Shown: positions 38,276 through 46,194 of the stretch, one piece after another
How the letters are laid out: each line of letters starts with the position of its first letter
How positions within the stretch are numbered: position 1 is the stretch's first letter
Assembly (NCBI GenBank): GCA_027324025.1
Contig: DAHVYW010000101.1
Coordinates: forward strand, 1-47,654
Origin: JAJZQD01 sp021847735
GTDB lineage: Bacteria; Bacillota; Thermincolia; Thermincolales; UBA2595
DNA: 47,654 nt
Reading direction: 5' to 3'
The notes under the pieces: generated by a model
Told to the model about the DNA's origin: nothing
Databases searched by the model: none
What the model saw: only the letters and a program-made list of their open reading frames with translations
Position numbers and translations under genes: made by a program

Positions 38276-38326
38276 TACCCCCTAGGGGTATATATAAATG
38301 TTATTCCCTTATCCCCAAATTGTCAA
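38276..38326 (-). promoter_or_regulatory. Promoter with CsoR/CstR-like operator before the FmdE-family gene
   Basis: On the minus strand: -35 TTGACA (38321-38326), 17-base spacer, -10 TAACAT (38298-38303), then TACCCC-CTA-GGGGTA (38276-38290) just downstream of the -10. G/C-tract palindromes flanked by TA are the operator type of DUF156 repressors (CsoR for copper, CstR for persulfide, RcnR/FrmR). Confidence 0.75.
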
Positions 38327-38431
38327 TGGGATGTTTTCCTCAAAATTGGCAAATATATATAACAGGGGAAAAGGGGCCTCATATAGAAGTAGTTTGTTAC
38401 CTAAAAAAAGTTAAGGGGAGTGTGAATAGGC

Positions 38432-39202
38432 TTGTTTCCTTATACCCATATCTGTTTTGCCAGGGACGTCCTGGGGGACGTCAACAACGAGATAGTCCTG
38501 GGGGCTGTTTTTCCTGACACAGTGATTGCCGGTTTCCTCCAGCATGCCGACACTCATGGGCGATGTGGCGAAATACATACATACTTAACCAGGATCGGCG
38601 TTTTCAATAGTTTCGCGGAAGCTGCTGTCACCCACGGTACGGCGCCCAAGGGGATGGACTATTTCTGTGATGAGAAATATTTGAACTTTGAAAAGGGTTA
38701 CGCCTTCGAGCAGGCCCGACCACTTGTTAAAAAGGTTATCAAATGCTGCCGGCTGCCGGAGGAAATGGGCTGGTGGAAGTCTCACAATTTTATTGAAATG
38801 GCCGCTGACCTGTGGCTCTATCAACGCCGCCGGGATTGCCACGGGTACCTTGGCCGGGCCCTGGACGACCGTGACCTGATTTTGGCCCTCAGCCAGGTTT
38901 TGGCTCCATTTTACGGAACCACAGTAACCAAAATGAATATGAGTTTTCCTATTTACGGTGAGTATGTCCTAATCGAAGAAATGACCCCTGTCAGAATGGC
39001 TGAGAAATACGCCAAGCAAATGGCCAGGAAACATGATATCAATATTGACATCCCCGGGACTGCCGGTGTAATTGAGGAGGCCCTGGTGTTAGTGGATGAA
39101 ACCTTCCCTGAGTTCCTCGACAACTGCCGCCTTGAAATCGGTAACCTTCTCAGGTCCTTACCGGACTCTGAAGACAATCTAAACAACAATACCGCGGGTT
39201 AA
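38432..39202 (+). CDS. Hypothetical protein with similarity to zinc-dependent phospholipase C-like proteins
   Basis: 256 residues from TTG 38432 (GGGGAG about 12 bases before). The N-terminus FPYTHICFARDVLG, LGAVFPDTVI and FLQHADTHG ... EIHTYL has the H...LG.xxPD...H..TH layout of small zinc-phospholipase-like or DUF457-like hydrolases. Later, EEMGWWKSHNFIEMAADLWL adds another His and acidic residues. No signal peptide. Function is by weak resemblance only. It is divergent from the FmdE-family gene across 183 bases. Confidence 0.6.
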   Translation: MFPYTHICFARDVLGDVNNEIVLGAVFPDTVIAGFLQHADTHGRCGEIHTYLTRIGVFNSFAEAAVTHGTAPKGMDYFCDEKYLNFEKGYAFEQARPLVKKVIKCCRLPEEMGWWKSHNFIEMAADLWLYQRRRDCHGYLGRALDDRDLILALSQVLAPFYGTTVTKMNMSFPIYGEYVLIEEMTPVRMAEKYAKQMARKHDINIDIPGTAGVIEEALVLVDETFPEFLDNCRLEIGNLLRSLPDSEDNLNNNTAG

Positions 39203-39314
39203 AAATATTTCCGCCGTGGACAAGCACTTTTCAGGTGTAGATACCGTAGTATGAAGAAGGATGAAGCCGGGAAAACTCGGTCGACTAAAATTCACCTGAA
39301 AAGGAGGTATATCC

Positions 39315-39419
39315 ATGGGAGGACCCGCCGGCACCGGTGCAGGAGGTTTCGGATTTGGAGCAAACTTTGCTTTTATTCTCTTCTTGATCCTTATCCTGCT
39401 GTTCTTTGGAGATCCCTAG
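39315..39419 (+). CDS. YjcZ-family sporulation peptide, 34 residues
   Basis: ATG 39315 follows AAGGAGG by 7 bases. MGGPAGTGAGGFGFGANFA then FILFLILILLFFGDP: glycine-rich start and one membrane segment. The last 14 residues are identical to the peptide at 1642-1737. A terminator follows within 12 bases. Expected in the spore or forespore membrane; exact role unknown. Confidence 0.87.
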   Translation: MGGPAGTGAGGFGFGANFAFILFLILILLFFGDP

Positions 39420-39430
39420 AAACTGATAAA

Positions 39431-39456
39431 AGGGGGCTATTGGTAGCCCTCTTTTA
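39431..39456 (+). terminator. Terminator of the YjcZ-like gene
   Basis: AGGGGGCTA-TTGG-TAGCCCTCTTTT. Confidence 0.78.
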
Positions 39457-39528
39457 ACTTTCCGTGTTTTATAAACAGCATTTCCGGTTGCCAAAATAAA
39501 TCGCATTTGTGTAGGGAGCCTATGCCAA

Positions 39529-40668
39529 ATGATAATTTCAGTTAAAGACAAAACTCTGTTAAACGAATTTATCAAATTGCCGGAGTCAATTTACAAAGGT
39601 GACCCATATTGGGTCAAACCGTTAGTTGGAACCGTGCCCGTGGAATTTCATGCCAATGCCAACCCGGCTTTGAAGTACCATGACATGAATCTGTTTCTCC
39701 TACAGGAAAATTCGGCCTTCATTGGCCGTGTAGCCGCTTTTGTTGACAAGAGGTTTAACCACCTGCACAGTGAAAATGCGGCCTTTTTTGGATTTTTTGA
39801 GTGCAGGGACAATATCGCCGCAGCCAGTGAGCTTTTTCGGGCGGTGGAAGGTTTTGCCGCAACAAGGGGAATGAAAAAAATTATCGGGCCTGTCGAATTT
39901 TCCACAAATTATCAGGCCGGCCTGCTCATTGACGGTTACAATCCGCCCACAGTCATGACCCCGTATAACAAGAATTACTACCCCAAGCTGTTGGAATCCA
40001 ACGGCTTTAAAAAACAGATGGACCTCTTTGCTTACAGCTTCAATATGAGAACGCCCATCCCGGAACGTCTAAAGAGAATGGCCGAAATCCAGAAAAAAAG
40101 GCACCCTGAAATTTCGGTGCAGCCCCTTGACACCCCGAGCCGGATAAACAGAGCCGCCGTCCTCTCAAAGCTGTATGATGAGGCCTTTGCGGACAATTGG
40201 GGGTTCGTTCCGATGGGGCCGGGGGAATTTTCCTATCTGCTGAAAACCATCTCATCCCTAAAACAATCCGACCTCAACTATATTGCCTTTTCCGGCAGTA
40301 CACCGGTTGGTCTCTTGTTGACCGTTCCCGACCTTTATTCTCCCGCCTCCGCACCTGTTGCCGGCGGTCTACCCGCTTATGATAAACTGCGGGTTACCTC
40401 CCTGGGAGTTATCCCCGCCTTCCGCAGCAGAGGAATTGAATCCCTTTTAGGATTCCGGACGTTAAGTGATGCCTGTAAAAAGGGTTATAAAGAGCTTGAG
40501 TTTTCCGTGATTCTCGAAAACAACACACCTATGAATAACTATGTCCGGCGGGAGTTCGGGCTGCCTGTAAGCAAAACCTTCAGGGTCTACACGAAACCTG
40601 TCCCTATGAAAAAATCAGGTCCAGACGAAAAACCTGCGGAAAATAAAAAGGCCGGTTTCAGGTTGTAG
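39529..40668 (+). CDS. GNAT-fold acetyltransferase-like protein (YghO type)
   Basis: 379 residues; GGGAG lies 10 bases before ATG 39529. N-terminal half: FIKLPESIYKGDPYWVKPLV, GRVAAFVDKRFN, FFGFFECRDN and GPVEFSTNYQAGLLIDGY, the layout of the YghO-like group. The C-terminal half has a GNAT-like acyl-CoA region, LRVTSLGVIPAFRSRGIESL (about residues 285-304), and NNTPMNNYVRREFGLP. The lysine-rich tail may be disordered. Substrate unknown. It is convergent with plsC and shares a terminator. Confidence 0.75.
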   Translation: MIISVKDKTLLNEFIKLPESIYKGDPYWVKPLVGTVPVEFHANANPALKYHDMNLFLLQENSAFIGRVAAFVDKRFNHLHSENAAFFGFFECRDNIAAASELFRAVEGFAATRGMKKIIGPVEFSTNYQAGLLIDGYNPPTVMTPYNKNYYPKLLESNGFKKQMDLFAYSFNMRTPIPERLKRMAEIQKKRHPEISVQPLDTPSRINRAAVLSKLYDEAFADNWGFVPMGPGEFSYLLKTISSLKQSDLNYIAFSGSTPVGLLLTVPDLYSPASAPVAGGLPAYDKLRVTSLGVIPAFRSRGIESLLGFRTLSDACKKGYKELEFSVILENNTPMNNYVRREFGLPVSKTFRVYTKPVPMKKSGPDEKPAENKKAGFRL

Positions 40669-40686
40669 ACAACTTGACCGGCCTTT
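40646..40686. terminator. Bidirectional terminator
   Basis: AAAAGGCCGGT pairs with ACCGGCCTTTT across a 19-base loop that includes the stop of the GNAT gene; it serves both this gene and plsC. Confidence 0.75.
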
Positions 40687-40697
40687 TGCCGTTTTAC

Positions 40698-41414
40698 TTA
40701 CCGTAAATTTTTTTCGATGGCCTCCCGTACAATGGAATTGATATCTCCCTGCCCTTCTTTGGACAACCTGTCAAAATATATTGGCTGGGAAACGGTAACC
40801 GTTACTTTGGCCGGTTTTATCCGGTATTCGTTGGCTTCCATAGCTTTATATGTACCGCTAACAGTGATGGGCACTATTGGTACACCCACTTTCTCCACCA
40901 AGCGCAGGCTTCCTTTTTTGAACTCACCCATTTGGGGCCCTTTGGCACGGGTACCTTCCGGAAAGATAACCATTGACTGCCCGCCTTTTAATACTTCCAC
41001 ACTGTTCTGGATTGCCTTAATGGATTGCCTAAGGTTGGCCCGGTCAATAAAAACACAACCCAGTTTCGGCATCCAGGATTTGATGACGGGAATTTTGGCC
41101 AGTTCTATTTTGGCGAGAAAACCTATCGGCTTGTTTAAACAAGAAAAAAGAACCGGGATATCAAAATTGCCCTGGTGGTTGCTGACAAACAAAACCGCTC
41201 CCTCGCGGGGTATATTATCGATGCCTTTTACTGTTGCCCTTACGCCTGCCGCTGTTAATAGGAATTTGGCCCAATTACTGCTGACATAATAGCCATAAGA
41301 TTTTTGAGCATCTTTGAGGCCAAGCCATCCCAGAATATGCCAGACAGGAAGAAGTGCCCCGGTAATGACCAGAGAAAAAGCAAAGCATATGAAAAAGAAG
41401 GATGTTCTTATCAT
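40698..41414 (-). CDS. plsC: 1-acylglycerol-3-phosphate acyltransferase
   Basis: 238 residues. Acylates lysophosphatidic acid at the membrane to make phosphatidic acid. N-terminal hydrophobic segment (FFFICFAFSLVITGALLPVW), then the catalytic SNHQGNFDIP (HX4D), FIDRANLRQS, VIFPEGTRAKGPQMGEFKKG and VPIVPITVSG, the four PlsC blocks in order. Monocistronic, divergent from the queC unit region. Confidence 0.93.
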   Translation of the reverse strand: MIRTSFFFICFAFSLVITGALLPVWHILGWLGLKDAQKSYGYYVSSNWAKFLLTAAGVRATVKGIDNIPREGAVLFVSNHQGNFDIPVLFSCLNKPIGFLAKIELAKIPVIKSWMPKLGCVFIDRANLRQSIKAIQNSVEVLKGGQSMVIFPEGTRAKGPQMGEFKKGSLRLVEKVGVPIVPITVSGTYKAMEANEYRIKPAKVTVTVSQPIYFDRLSKEGQGDINSIVREAIEKNLR

Positions 41415-41602
41415 AGTTTCACCTTCCCAATTTACCCATTATGCTAATTTTACCAGAGAGCGATTGCAGCGTCAACGAACCAAGTGGGCCGTATAAGAGA
41501 GGCTGCTCGAGTAGATTGTTTAAAAACACCATAGCCGGAAAAAATAGAACAGAGGAGATGATTCTCGAAGAAGAGCATGCCGAAAAAGTCTTATGGGTCT
41601 TC

Positions 41603-41630
41603 AAAAGACTGCCCCTTTTGGGACAGCCCC
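41603..41630 (-). terminator. Terminator of the queD-queC-selenoprotein unit
   Basis: On the minus strand GGGGCTGTCCC-AAAA-GGGGCAGTC-TTTTGA, the same genome-repeated terminator type as at 21746. The stretch 41430-41600 beyond it has no gene. Confidence 0.75.
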
Positions 41631-41637
41631 CCCATTT

Positions 41638-41970
41638 CTATGCTTTAATTAAACCCATTTCTTCCAGTTCCTCGACAATCTCAAAATAGCTCACACCCGT
41701 TCCCGGACGAATAATTTTCCCGTTTACAGTCAACAGCGGCAGTCGCATCCCTGACCTCTTAAGGTAATCCTCCACTTCCCCAAACTCGTCCATACAATCG
41801 TCAATTACGTCAATATACCTAATGCTTACCTGTTCGCCGTAATTCTTTTTAAGAATGTCTCCCATCACCCGCACAGTCTCAGCCTGAGACTGAACCGGGC
41901 CTCAACCGGTCCGGTTGCAGTTATCGGTAATCCGTGAACCGAAAACCAAGATATTGATGGGTTCTGCCAT
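41638..41970 (-). CDS. Probable selenoprotein with thioredoxin fold (Sec at codon 23)
   Basis: Read from ATG 41970 (AAGAGGTG 7 bases upstream), the frame is MAEPINILVFGSRITDNCNR, T, G, then an in-frame UGA (41904-41902), then GPVQSQAETVRVMGDILKKN and on to the stop at 41638. As one chain it is 110 residues: strand INILVFGS, Cys18 and Sec23 (C-x4-U), helix, strand VSIRYIDVID, and a cis-Pro loop MRLPLLTVNGKIIRPGTG, the order of a thioredoxin-like redox protein related to YuzD/DUF1462. A hairpin matching the bacterial SECIS model follows the UGA. The start lies 22 bases after the queC stop. The alternative is a nonsense mutation with a 78-codon remnant. Confidence 0.72.
41868..41904 (-). promoter_or_regulatory. 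Candidate bacterial SECIS element after in-frame UGA
   Basis: On the minus strand, 9 bases after UGA, CAGTCTC pairs with GAGACTG around loop AGGCT. Below it CCCG pairs with CGGG across a small internal loop. The loop starts 16 bases after UGA and has G at its second position, within the published limits of the bacterial SECIS model (loop 16-37 bases away, G in the first two loop positions). Confidence 0.65.
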
Positions 41971-41991
41971 AACCAACACCTCTTTCTACTG

Positions 41992-42657
41992 TTACTCATA
42001 AGCTATCGGGTCCGGATAACCCGCTTCTTTGAACCCGCGCAGCCGCAACAGACAACTGTCACATGTCCCACATGCCTTTTCTCCCCCGCGGTAGCAGCTT
42101 GTAGTCAAATGCAGCGGGGCCCCGTTTTCTAGGCCCAGCTTAATTATTCCCGCTTTTGTCAGGTTAATCAAAGGGGTTTCCACTTTCATCTGTTTCTTAT
42201 CCTGGGTTGCGGCCTTGGTTGAGTAATCTGCCAATAGCTGGAACCTTTCAATAAACTCAGGCCGGCAGTCGGGATATCCGGAATAATCCACCGCATTTAC
42301 ACCGATGAAGATCTTGTGGGCATCCAATACTTCCGCGTAACCCAAGGCATAACTTAGAAATATCAGGTTGCGGGCCGGCACATAGGTTACCGGGATATCA
42401 CCTCTGTTCTCATCACCCTCCGGAACCTCAATATCCGCTGTTAGAGCGCTGCCGCCGATGTCGTTCATATTAGTACTGATAACCAGGTGTTTTTTGACCC
42501 CGTAGAAATCTGCCACCTTTTTAGCACATTCGATTTCCCTGTCGTGTCTCTGGCCATAAATAAAGCTAATCGGGTACAGTTCATACTCTGCCTTACCGGC
42601 GACACCCATACATACCGTTGAGTCTAAACCTCCCGACAACAAAATAACTGCCTTCAT
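41992..42657 (-). CDS. queC: 7-cyano-7-deazaguanine synthase
   Basis: 221 residues. Converts 7-carboxy-7-deazaguanine to preQ0 with ATP and ammonia for queuosine synthesis. PP-loop motif LLSGGLDSTVCMGVA (residues 6-20), YVPARNLIFLSYALG, and the C-terminal zinc site CYRGGEKACGTCDSC. It is the second gene after queD, 27 bases downstream. queE and queF are not in the window. Confidence 0.95.
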   Translation of the reverse strand: MKAVILLSGGLDSTVCMGVAGKAEYELYPISFIYGQRHDREIECAKKVADFYGVKKHLVISTNMNDIGGSALTADIEVPEGDENRGDIPVTYVPARNLIFLSYALGYAEVLDAHKIFIGVNAVDYSGYPDCRPEFIERFQLLADYSTKAATQDKKQMKVETPLINLTKAGIIKLGLENGAPLHLTTSCYRGGEKACGTCDSCLLRLRGFKEAGYPDPIAYE

Positions 42658-42684
42658 GCAAACCAGCCTCCTCAGTATTTCCGC

Positions 42685-43065
42685 CTAATCCAGGTAATAG
42701 GCGGCACAGGCGGCATCGGACTCCCAGACGGTGACCCTCGTTATCCCGATACTGTCTCCCGTCAGGCTCTTAAGCCTTCCGCTCATCTCGTCAAATACGA
42801 ATTTTGTAATATTTTCAGCCGTGGGGTTCAGGCTGTCAAATGGAGGCACATCATTTATCATCTTGTGGTCAAACATGTCCACCACTTCTTTAAGCATCCT
42901 CTTAACCTCCATGAAATCAATAAGAATCCCCAGTTGGTTTAAGTTTACACCCTGGAGAGTTATTTCCACTTTCCATCGATGCCCGTGAATATTAGCACAC
43001 TTCCCCGGGTACCCGCGAAGGAAATGGGCGGCGTCAAAATGGCCAAAGGCAGAAATCTCGTACAT
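42685..43065 (-). CDS. queD: 6-carboxy-5,6,7,8-tetrahydropterin synthase
   Basis: 126 residues from ATG 43065, 8 bases after AAGAGGTGG; GTG 43077 is part of that site. Zinc ligands FDAAHFL and NIHGHRWK, the catalytic Cys in GKCANIHGH, and MINDVPPFDSLNPTAENITK are family hallmarks. First step of queuosine synthesis from dihydroneopterin triphosphate. I looked for a preQ1 riboswitch in the 86-base leader and saw none. Confidence 0.94.
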   Translation of the reverse strand: MYEISAFGHFDAAHFLRGYPGKCANIHGHRWKVEITLQGVNLNQLGILIDFMEVKRMLKEVVDMFDHKMINDVPPFDSLNPTAENITKFVFDEMSGRLKSLTGDSIGITRVTVWESDAACAAYYLD

Positions 43066-43151
43066 TTGCAATACCACCTCTTCCGTAGTCGTAGATGATT
43101 CCCCAACCTATAATTATTTGACACGGGAAGCCGGTTTTCCTTCAACCTGCT

Positions 43152-43958
43152 TTAACGCCGGCTTTGCAGTATTTCACTCCTCAGGGCCCAGTCTGCCGTA
43201 AAAAGCCTTTTGTAAGAGAACCCGACCAACAGGAGGCAGCCAATGGCCACTGCGGCAGCAATCATCAGCATTACAACAATCTGGTACCGTACAGCTTCAT
43301 GGGGGTCCGCCCCGCCCAGAATCTGCCCGGTCATCATACCCGGCAAACTGACAAGCCCAACTACCATTAATGAATTTATCGTAGGAGTCATTCCAGCCCG
43401 CATAGCATCTACAACACATCCCCGGATTGCTTCCCAGGGTGTTGCCCCAAAAGCCAGCAGAGCCTCAATTTCACCTGCCCGGGCATATGACTCCCCATAA
43501 AGCCTATCCAGGGACAGGGCAATCCCGTTCATGGAGTTACCGAGAATCATGCCAAAGATAGGGATAATTATCCTGGCCGTGTACCATGGCGCCGGATTGA
43601 TTATAACCCGCACCACCACCAGTCCCACCAGTACCGTACTGGCCAACAGGGACCAAAAAGCCAGCGTCACGGGATATTTTGGCACCCCGGGCGTCCTTTT
43701 CACCGCAGCCCGGGCTGCCACATAGCACATCAGCACCACAATGCCAAAGATCATCCACAGGTTATTGACTGTAAAAACATATTTCAACACATACCCGATA
43801 AAGGTCAGTTGGATAAAAGTCCTGGCTGTCCCCCATATCAGTGCTTTCAGCAGTCCAAGCCTCAGGGCCGCGGAAATCCCGCCCGCCACTACAACCAAAA
43901 TCACACTGAGGGCCAGGTTAAAATCGGAAATGGGCACTACCCCGCTATTCAACTCCAT
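43152..43958 (-). CDS. fetB: FetB/UPF0014-type ABC transporter permease
   Basis: 268 residues from ATG 43958, which overlaps the ATPase gene by 14 bases and has GAAGGTG directly before it; upstream in-frame starts are less likely. Seven hydrophobic segments; GTARTFIQLTFIGYVLKYVF, PIFGMILGNSMNGIALSLDR, and EIEALLAFGATPWEA with RAGMTPTINSLMVVGLVSLP are the conserved blocks of FetB. By family it exports iron together with FetA and protects against oxidative stress; in this organism the substrate is inferred. Confidence 0.88.
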   Translation of the reverse strand: MELNSGVVPISDFNLALSVILVVVAGGISAALRLGLLKALIWGTARTFIQLTFIGYVLKYVFTVNNLWMIFGIVVLMCYVAARAAVKRTPGVPKYPVTLAFWSLLASTVLVGLVVVRVIINPAPWYTARIIIPIFGMILGNSMNGIALSLDRLYGESYARAGEIEALLAFGATPWEAIRGCVVDAMRAGMTPTINSLMVVGLVSLPGMMTGQILGGADPHEAVRYQIVVMLMIAAAVAIGCLLLVGFSYKRLFTADWALRSEILQSRR

Positions 43959-44658
43959 CACCTTCTTTGCCTGCCGGATTATCTTTTTTGGTCTCTGGTT
44001 CCAGTACTTCTGTGGCTTCCAGGTCAAGTACGGAAAGACACGGCAGCTTAGCCAATTCACCTATATGGGACACTAAAACCACTCCTCTTCCCCCCACTTC
44101 CCGCGGCCATTCTGCAATTAACCGGAGCACGGCGGACGCGGCTCTGGGATCCAAAGCGGCTATTGGTTCATCCAACAACAACACGTCAGGCTCAACCAAA
44201 ATAGTCCTTACGAGGGCCAGTCTCGATGACTCGCCGCCAGACAATGTGCGGGCATCCTGGTTGATCAGTTCTGGGGGCAGCAACAAACGCTTCATTAATT
44301 CCAGGGCCTTTTCCGGGTTAAACTTTAGGTCGCTGGTCACAGCTGCAAGTTCAAAGGGGCGCTTTAGGTTTGCCAAAACCGTGCCGTCAAATATGACCGG
44401 TTTTTGAGCCAGGTAATGCACCGTACGCCGCCACCGGGACGGGGTAAAATCGTGCCACCCCTTCCCCCGGAGAAAAACCTGTCCCTCATCCGGTCCCCTT
44501 AGCCGGGCTAAAATGCGCAACAAGGTGGTTTTCCCAGAACCTGATGGCCCGCAGACGTTAAGAATGCCACCTTCCTGCAGCACACCTGTTGCCAGAACCC
44601 GTCTGCCGCCAGTGCCTATAGAAAAAGTTATGTTATTGACCTCAAGCAGTTTGTCCAT
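43945..44658 (-). CDS. fetA: FetA-type ABC transporter ATP-binding protein
   Basis: 237 residues from ATG 44658; ATG 44682 is an alternative without a ribosome site. Walker A CGPSGSGKTTLLR, signature LSGGESSRLALVR, Walker B VLLLDEPIAALD, and the H-loop VLVSHIGELAKL are intact. Partner of the permease that overlaps it downstream. Confidence 0.9.
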   Translation of the reverse strand: MDKLLEVNNITFSIGTGGRRVLATGVLQEGGILNVCGPSGSGKTTLLRILARLRGPDEGQVFLRGKGWHDFTPSRWRRTVHYLAQKPVIFDGTVLANLKRPFELAAVTSDLKFNPEKALELMKRLLLPPELINQDARTLSGGESSRLALVRTILVEPDVLLLDEPIAALDPRAASAVLRLIAEWPREVGGRGVVLVSHIGELAKLPCLSVLDLEATEVLEPETKKDNPAGKEGDGVE

Positions 44659-44808
44659 AATCTCAAGTCTCTCTTTATACATGATTATACTTAGTTTTTC
44701 ATCATCATATACTTAATGCACCGTTGCTGCCGCCAACCAATTTCTTAAAAAGAAACAATCACCGGCTGGCGCCAGGACCAATCCGGTGACAATGAAAACA
44801 ATATTCAG

Positions 44809-44991
44809 TTAGTTGAAACCTTTGCGGACATCCTCAGTATTAAACTGAGTAGACTTCCCTTTTTGCTTGTATTCGTAGAAAACCTTGGGGTAATTGCGCA
44901 AATCACCGGAAAACAACCCCATTACCACATACACTACCAGTATGCCGACTGCTAGTCCGAGCGCTATAAAAACATTTTTGAGATTGGTCAC
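44809..44991 (-). CDS. Small single-pass membrane protein, 60 residues
   Basis: GTG 44991 follows GAGAGGGGGA at 6 bases. One transmembrane segment (VFIALGLAVGILVVYVVMGL, about residues 6-25) and a polar, basic C-terminal tail (YPKVFYEYKQKGKSTQFNTE). No family recognised. The longer frame starting at 45021 reads through the ribosome site and is not preferred. Confidence 0.65.
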   Translation of the reverse strand: MTNLKNVFIALGLAVGILVVYVVMGLFSGDLRNYPKVFYEYKQKGKSTQFNTEDVRKGFN

Positions 44992-45134
44992 AGGAAATCC
45001 CCCTCTCTGGGTTACTGTCAACCAAAGCTGTGTAACTTACCTAATTATTTGACATTATTACCGAAACTCCTTCTAAAATTACCGTGAATTACTTAAACAC
45101 CTTTCGTCAAATCCCGGTAACGAACTTGGTACTA

Positions 45135-45296
45135 TTAATCCGGCTTTTTGTTACCGTGTTTCCCGGCTCTGTGTTTTTGTCCCTTAAACTTAAAAACCAT
45201 CTGCACCGGAGCGGGACAGAATCTCTTACACTCCACTATCATAGCCGTGTCTTCCTGCTTACAGTCCCGAAGGCAAATCCGGCAAAGTTTATTCAT
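45135..45296 (-). CDS. Small cysteine-rich protein, 53 residues
   Basis: Reads MNKLCRICLRDCKQED, then VECKRFCPAPVQMVFKFK and a basic tail GQKHRAGKHGNKKPD. Cysteines C-x2-C-x3-C ... C-x3-C suggest a small zinc or iron-sulfur knuckle. The ATG at 45296 lies 3 bases after the stop of the DUF3006 gene, with AGAAGG overlapping that stop as ribosome site, so the two are translationally coupled. Not recognised as a known family. Confidence 0.6.
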   Translation of the reverse strand: MNKLCRICLRDCKQEDTAMIVECKRFCPAPVQMVFKFKGQKHRAGKHGNKKPD

Positions 45297-45299
45297 GGC

Positions 45300-45464
45300 T
45301 TACCTTCTAAGCCTGTCCGACTCATTAAGCAGCTGAAGTTCAATTTTGACTTTATCGCCTTGCTTGGCGTTGTTGGGAAGAAGGCTCTTGGGGATTTTAA
45401 AGCTATCCTTGCCCCATTCCATAATAGCCCATTGGCCTTCGATTTTTTCAATCACGAAAAACAT
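45300..45464 (-). CDS. DUF3006-type small protein, 54 residues
   Basis: From ATG 45464 (GGGGGGAG 6 bases before): MFFVIEKIEGQWAIMEWGKD, then IPKSLLPNNAKQGDKVKIEL. This strand-rich pattern with 'E..DG..A.vE...' and 'P...L....eGD.v' is DUF3006, a small SH3-like protein often encoded beside MBL-fold or zinc-finger proteins in Firmicutes. Function unknown. A longer frame from 45548 has no ribosome site. Confidence 0.78.
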   Translation of the reverse strand: MFFVIEKIEGQWAIMEWGKDSFKIPKSLLPNNAKQGDKVKIELQLLNESDRLRR

Positions 45465-45681
45465 TTTGTCTCCCCCCAACCCAAATCCAATAACTTGCCA
45501 ACTCAGGTGCTTTGAATCTATTCTAGCAAAACGCGCCGGGTTTGTCATTAAAAAACTTGCACTTTTAATATATTATTCAAGGTCTGTACCGGCGCATACT
45601 TTGCCTGATTTCCTTAAATACTAGAACCATCGTGGATGAAAATATCAGGGGCCTGTCCCTATGGAAAACGGAGGCAGTAAT

Positions 45682-46194
45682 ATGAAAACAAATAAGGTGG
45701 GTTTCCAGCTCGTCCTGTCTGCAATTGTCCTGGCCTTAACCCTGACATTATTACCGGCCGGGTGTACTCCGGCGAAAAAGCCCATCCCTCCTCCGGGTCC
45801 GCGTCCAAGGGTATTACCAGAACCATTATATCAAACCAGAAACCCGGCCATTACAGTTGAGGAAACAAACGGCCTTAATGACAAGCTAACAGGTGCTATA
45901 TCTAGGGCCAAAGGGGTTAAAAGGTCTACCGTAATCGTTATCGGTACATCGGCATATGCAGGTATGGATCTCAGTAGAGGCCTCGATAAAGCCCAGTTGG
46001 AAGCCCTTAGGTCAGAGGCGGCCTCAATAATAAAAACCGTGGAACCGCGAATCCGGACCGTGTGGACTGCTACCAACCCCAACACAGTACGCCGGATTGA
46101 CCGGGTCCGTGCTGCCATAAGGGCCGGTAAATCCGCTTCGTCCTACGCATCCGATTTGCGAGATATAATAAATGCCAGCGACCTGGTCAGATAA
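45682..46194 (+). CDS. YhcN/YlaJ-type sporulation lipoprotein
   Basis: 170 residues from ATG 45682 (GGAGG 7 bases before); the frame is open to 45661. Signal peptide with lipobox LLPAGC (about residue 27), a proline-rich linker, then the YhcN/YlaJ domain: ITVEETNGLNDKLTGAISRA, VKRSTVIVIGTSAYAGMDLS, SIIKTVEPRIRTVWTATNPN. In Bacillus these lipoproteins reside in the inner spore membrane and matter in germination. Lgt encoded at 36821 would lipidate it. Confidence 0.88.
   Translation: MKTNKVGFQLVLSAIVLALTLTLLPAGCTPAKKPIPPPGPRPRVLPEPLYQTRNPAITVEETNGLNDKLTGAISRAKGVKRSTVIVIGTSAYAGMDLSRGLDKAQLEALRSEAASIIKTVEPRIRTVWTATNPNTVRRIDRVRAAIRAGKSASSYASDLRDIINASDLVR

Noticed and set aside
43066..43150. Possible preQ1 riboswitch before queD
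   Set aside because: The leader lacks the compact hairpin plus A-rich tail of the preQ1-I class, and no other class was recognised.
45084..45515. 143-codon plus-strand frame
   Set aside because: It is antisense to the DUF3006 and Cys-rich genes, which have clear ribosome sites.
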